Of a DNA stretch of 64,000 bases, positions 59,361 to 64,000 are shown piece after piece; position 1 is the stretch's first letter, and every line of letters starts with the position of its first letter. This DNA is from Theocolax elegans. Its lineage: Eukaryota > Arthropoda > Insecta > Hymenoptera > Cerocephalidae. The notes beneath the pieces were generated by a model. It searched no databases. It was not told the origin of the DNA and saw only the letters and a program-made list of their open reading frames with translations. The stretch spans positions 2,659,501 to 2,723,500 of the forward strand of contig CM047426.1 of NCBI GenBank assembly GCA_026168455.1, given 5' to 3'. The translations under genes and the position numbers were made by a program.

Positions 59361-59374
59361 AAAAAAATGGATGA

Positions 59375-61029
59375 AAAAGCGTTTCGCCACAAGGTATGTA
59401 ATACCAATGTTTAATTCCTAGTTCTTAGATTTATAAAATCTGAATGAAAATCTGAAAATCTTCATGAATTTATAAAATCTGTTCTCCATTTGTACACTCA
59501 AAAAATGAAAACTTTTTAAAGTAATATATGCTGGATGCCACTTGCTAATTTATTATAATGTTAATCAATAATTATTTATTTCTTAAACCCTATGGTAGAA
59601 TTTTAAATATCAAAAATGGGCTTAAAGCTAAAAAATGGCCAATGAAACTGGTCAGGTTCTATCTCAAAATGAAACGCTTTTTCACACCTTTCTTGACCAT
59701 TTCTTAGATGGACATAACCTTCATCAAATATGAAACAACTTTTCGGGTAATCCTGTAAAGAAAATTTAAAGCGTGTTGTGAAATTTGATCGGTTTTACCA
59801 TTTGTAATAGATACAGACGATTGTTTACGCTATATAAATAGTACTTTTAAAGATATTTTAACGTTTATCATTTTTCTCTCAAATTGAGCCAAATCATTTT
59901 TAGGAGCTTGTTCATAGCTATTATTCCTAGCTAAAATGGCCCATTTTTCTCAGTCTACTTAAAATTCCAAAAGCATTTTTGATGTTCAGAAAAGGTTTGT
60001 AAATTGGAATGAAAACCATGAAATGGGCAGGAAAGGTTCGAAAAAGCGTTTCATCGCTGTACACGACCTGGCCAATCGTCCTAGTTAGTTTATAGATTGA
60101 CATGAGAACGCTACTCAGCGTAAATTGTAGCTAGTAAATGGCTACAAAATTGTTGTTGATTCCACTAGGGAATATAAAGTTTAATTTGCATAAAATTTTT
60201 ATTACCACAATTAAATTTCTTATAGCAAAAATCAATAAAAACATTTTAAAAAAAAAACCAATAAAAACTGTGGAACAACTCCGTAGTAATTAACCGAAAA
60301 AAATAGTGTCACCTAACCTCAAAATCCTAATTTTTTCGTAAGTTTATAATTCCGGTAAAACACTCGTGAAACACCAAACTAACCCAAAAAAGAAAGGATA
60401 ACAATTACTCTCCAACTCTGAATCTCCATAACCTGAAATATTAAACGACACATTTCCGTTCGACGACTCCGTCGCACTAGCATCGGAAAATGTCTAGGAA
60501 AATCGGAAAACCCTGTCGCAAATATTTCCTACCTCGCAACAAAAATGTTTGCAGTAGTATTTCACCTTCCTTTACCTTCTTTTTTCTATTTCTTCGACAG
60601 GACTTTTCCGACACGGAATCCTCCGTATGTACTTTGTACGGAGGAAGGAAGCACTGACGAAATTCAAGGCGTCGAGCAGTGTAACATATGTGTGTGTGTA
60701 CGTCGACGTCTCTTGAGTATACATCAGAGACGATCGCGGAAAATTGGAGCAGTTGGTCCTTTTAGTCTTGTGCATCAGGATACCGAATGGAATATACGCT
60801 TTAACGCGGTTTTATCGAGAATTTACCTTACAGGAAAATTATATCGCTTCGTAAATTTAATTTATTGATTGATTGCGTTACCTTATTTTGCACTAATAAA
60901 ATTATTATAATACATAAAATTGTTTGAGCTTTTCTTTTTTGGTAATTGTAATCGAATTTTTTTTTTATGGACAAATGAGTCAGTGGGAAAAGTTATCCAT
61001 GCAAATTAGTTATGCAAAAAATTAGGAAG
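59375..61029. other. AT-rich with island 60480-60830, no supported gene
   Basis: The island has a plus-strand frame of 107 codons (60545-60868, ATG) with a Cys/Val/Arg-rich middle but no recognised domain. It overlaps a minus-strand frame of similar quality, so neither is called. The words AAACGCTTTTTC/GAAAAAGCGTTTC recur near 58813, 59376, 59668 and 60039. Confidence 0.35.
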
Positions 61030-61790
61030 AAATTACTAATTATTAATGATAGGATTACGAACGTATGAAGAAATAACTTACGAATTTATTACGAATATAT
61101 CTCGAATAAGTTACGAAATTACCACGTATAAGTCACAAAGTTATCATGAATTTATTACGAAAATTCATGAATTCATCGCAAACACCTCACAAATTATTAA
61201 GTATAACTCACGAATTTATCACTGATAAATCTGGAAAAAGTCACTGAAGTGAGCGTGACTACTTCACGAATTTATCTGGGAAAAAATGATTACGAATAAC
61301 TCACAAAATTATGCCAAAACTTAAGGACTCACGAATAATCACGAATTAATCATGAATTTATATTAACAATAATTAACGAATTATCATGATAAGTCACGAA
61401 TTTATCTCGAATTGAATCACGAATAACTCACGAACTCTCAGCAATCCATTTATCAATTTTACGGATTAATAACCAAAATTACCGAATAAATTACTAACAG
61501 TTACGGATTAATCACTAATTTATCACGGATAAACCACCAACATATAATGGCTATAATAATAATAATAAGTAAATATACCAAATATATACCAATTAAGACG
61601 ATATAATTTTATATCAAATATATCACATATAACAAAAAGTGCAACTTGTATCAATAAATTACATACTTATCAATAAATTAATAAATCAGGAATAAATCAC
61701 GGATTTTTTTGCATATTAATCGCAATTTTTTTTATAGACAAATCACGAATAAATCACGAAATTATCATGAAATTTTCGCGAACAATTTAC
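61030..61790. repeat. Degenerate array: TCACGAATTTATNACGAATAA
   Basis: TCACGAAT(T/A) and TTATCACGAA words recur more than 20 times with irregular spacing of about 12-40 bp. Confidence 0.7.
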
Positions 61791-62575
61791 AAATTAGGAA
61801 ACTGAATTGCACATAATTCGAGTTTTAATTGAAAGGAATATCTAGTTAATGAATACGTTAATCACAATTTATTCTCGAAAAAATAAAAACTTATCATTTA
61901 AAAATCATGTAATATTCACAAACAATATAAATTATATCGCAATAAACATAAAAGACCTCGTTATCTAATTGTAAAAAATCAACAATACTTCACGAGTGAA
62001 ATCACGAATTTCCTAACCTAAAAATATTCCTTTTATCAACTACCATAGAATATAAGTTTTTGAAAACATCCGTAAAATTAAACATATAAAACAAATCAAT
62101 TAATAATCTTCGATAATAATTGGACACCTTATAAATGTACCCTATCGATACTTTTTAACCTCTTCCCCCGTTTTCATATTTGAAATTGCTCTCCACCAGA
62201 ATATAAAATGTGCACAATGAGAACAGTCAATCTATACCAATAAGAACAAAAATAATTTTTCAAAAAAATAAGGGAAAATGATTAAATTTTAACAAATTCC
62301 ATTACTCTCTGTCTATTGAATCTTTCTCGCGTTTTACGAGGTTCGTTAACCATCGCAGGGGATCAGAATCAGTAACGACGGTGAAAGCTCGAAGGTGCCC
62401 TGCCGCGTTCCCTTGTTTAAAATTGCGGTCCGCGATAAAATGTTAATGTTCCCATGGGAAATTGGGAACGGAACGAACGAAATTTTTTTTTCCAAACTTT
62501 ACCGTATCTTCGATTGGGAAAAAAAGAAACGAAAGTAGTATCATTGGAAAAAAATAAGAGATCGATTAACGTAAT
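61791..62575. other. AT-rich with island 62325-62520
   Basis: The island is CpG-containing (CCCTGCCGCGTTCCC near 62398; palindrome GTTCCCATGGGAA near 62448). A 71-codon ATG frame (62454-62669) runs out of it into the next array and is not convincing. Confidence 0.35.
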
Positions 62576-63095
62576 TGCTAAGGTAATATTTATAAGCGAT
62601 TGTAAGGTTACATTTCATTTAGAGAAAATAATAGTTTCAGTGAAAATTCAGGATTTTGAGGTTAGGTGAAATGTTATGACCGTTGATTTTTATATGAATA
62701 GTTTTTGGTTACACAAAATATTTGATAAGTAGTTTGATATACGCTAGGGTGAAAACGCGATAGTTTAAATATCGATGTGAAACATAACCTCAAAGATATA
62801 GTAAAATGAAAGCGTATAAAACTAATTACTTGTTTACGTAATTTTTAGAGATGCGTTAATCGTGATTGTAAAATAATTTTTTATTTAAAAAAAATAGTCT
62901 TAGTAAAAAATTGAAGATTTTGAGGTTAGGTAGAAACCATTATTTTCCAATTAATCTCCGACTTATTGACCAGATTTTATAAAACGTATAGTTTAATGAT
63001 CTACAAACGCTACAACTATTATTAAAATTCTTTCCCATCTGTCCTAATAAAAAAATAACAGATTTTGAACTTACGTGAACCCATTAAGTACTCAG
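62576..63095. repeat. GATTTTGAGGTTAGGTGAAA module, several units
   Basis: Units with AAATTNAAGATTTTGAGGTTAGGTGAAACCATT occur near 62645 and 62915, a decayed one near 63055, and CATAACCTCAAAG in the opposite orientation near 62783. It is the same module as at 48900-49245. Confidence 0.55.
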
Positions 63096-64000
63096 CAATT
63101 AATCGCGTTCTTCTTAACTTTCCACAATTCCCTTCATTTCAAAGATAAAAATTCTTTTCGATTATTTATCGTAAAAAAAAGTAACGTAACAACCCATAAC
63201 CTCAAAGCACAAGAATCGACGGACTATATATAACATCGATTCATCAATAATTTTTTACTTCGTCGCATCGTAAATTTTATATTTCAAACCGTAGATACGC
63301 ACAATTTTTCTTAAACACCTATATATGAATCGCGAATTATAAGAAATAATAATAATAACAATAATATTAATTTCACAGCGACATCTCGTGATACAGTGTG
63401 TATATATAACTATATATGTATATATACATACTATTCTAAAAACGCATTAAAATCTTATCTTATACGTTACGGTTCTCGGCTTACATACAATATTGCACGG
63501 TGATGGCTTATAACGCTTCAGTCCTTTACGCTCGCTCGCTAACCGGCTTCTGCTATTTACGCCTCGGTGCAACCTCTCTTCGTTGTTTAAACCGCAGTAA
63601 TACCAAGATTACGCGACAGCTTTTCCTTCACGCTTCTTCTTCTTTTTTTTCTTTTATTACTCGAAGGTTCGTGTGTGAAAAGTTTTTTACCATTTCTTTT
63701 ATTCATCCTCGCGAGATCATTTCTTTTCTTAGATTTGTATGTGTTTTACGTGTGGTTTTGACGATCTACTTTACCGACGGAGGAAGAATCATATTGTTAT
63801 TTAAAGAAATTTAATGCAGTATCAGTTGAAAATTCTACTAGCTGAGAATAGTTGAATACGTACAATGTTAAATGTGAAGAAGGTTATTGTTATTATTAGA
63901 ATTTTCTGTTTTGCCGATCGAGGAGAATTGCATAATGTTAAAGGGGGTTAGAAAAGAATATCATTTAAGGAAATTTTATATAATGCCGATCGATAATTAT
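63096..64000. other. AT-rich with island 63470-63780
   Basis: The island has a plus-strand ATG frame of 104 codons (63500-63814) with Ser/Phe/Arg-rich, non-descript composition and no domain. TA-rich microsatellite-like sequence lies at 63398-63428. No gene is supported. Confidence 0.35.

Noticed and set aside
1..64000. CRISPR array, rRNA genes, bacterial operons
   Set aside because: No regular direct repeats with unique spacers, no rRNA-like stretch, and no prokaryotic gene organisation; the window is eukaryotic.

Overview
The window looks like arthropod, most probably insect, nuclear DNA. It is very AT-rich and full of dispersed repeats. It carries a Ty3/Gypsy-type LTR retrotransposon with a tRNA-Lys-like primer site, tRNA-derived SINEs with typical A and B boxes, a Tc1-like foldback element with TA target sites, and insect-style degenerate minisatellites. 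I cannot name the species. No complete host protein-coding gene is visible. The only unambiguous long reading frames are gag and the start of pol of the retrotransposon at the left edge. The rest reads as a large intron or an intergenic desert. A textbook recursive-splice-like signal on the minus strand (about 54.1 kb) favours a long intron of a minus-strand gene.

Layout. 1-4670: 5' part of a minus-strand LTR element (pol start, gag, leader, primer site, 5' LTR), cut by the window edge. 4.7-18.8 kb: AT-rich DNA with short GC-richer islands and degenerate tandem arrays, a 949-bp Tc1-like foldback (12687-13635), a 145-bp MITE and two other inverted repeats (16.3-17.3 kb). 18.8-24.3 kb: a 2.3-kb segment present twice in direct orientation. 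24.4-26.1 kb: a SINE split by a 1.1-kb DNA transposon. 26-34.7 kb: arrays, islands and a 5'-truncated SINE tail. 34.7-35.7 kb: a 243-bp direct repeat enclosing a 31-bp-TIR MITE and a sequence that matches every core residue of a hammerhead ribozyme. 36.0-36.8 kb: a decayed coding-like stretch. 41.3-41.9 kb: two candidate spliced exons. 47.9-48.1 kb: a candidate exon. 52.1-52.9 kb: a 729-bp foldback next to an ankyrin-like relic. 54.1 kb: a 33-nt micro-exon with recursive-splice signature. 59.2 kb: an intact SINE. The remainder is degenerate arrays to the right edge.

Two things stand out. First, the hammerhead ribozyme candidate (35306-35380, plus strand), whose two closing loops are mutually complementary. 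Second, the recursive-splice micro-exon (54114-54146, minus strand). Three SINE copies with two different tRNA heads share one 3' tail ending in a conserved stem, so they form a family that probably shares a LINE partner. At large scale the window alternates between GC-richer islands of 150-400 bp and 'private' degenerate arrays of about 0.3-1.6 kb, often containing an AGGTTA word. I know of no described feature type that explains this pattern. All statements come from reading the sequence by eye; no alignment, folding or database search was run.
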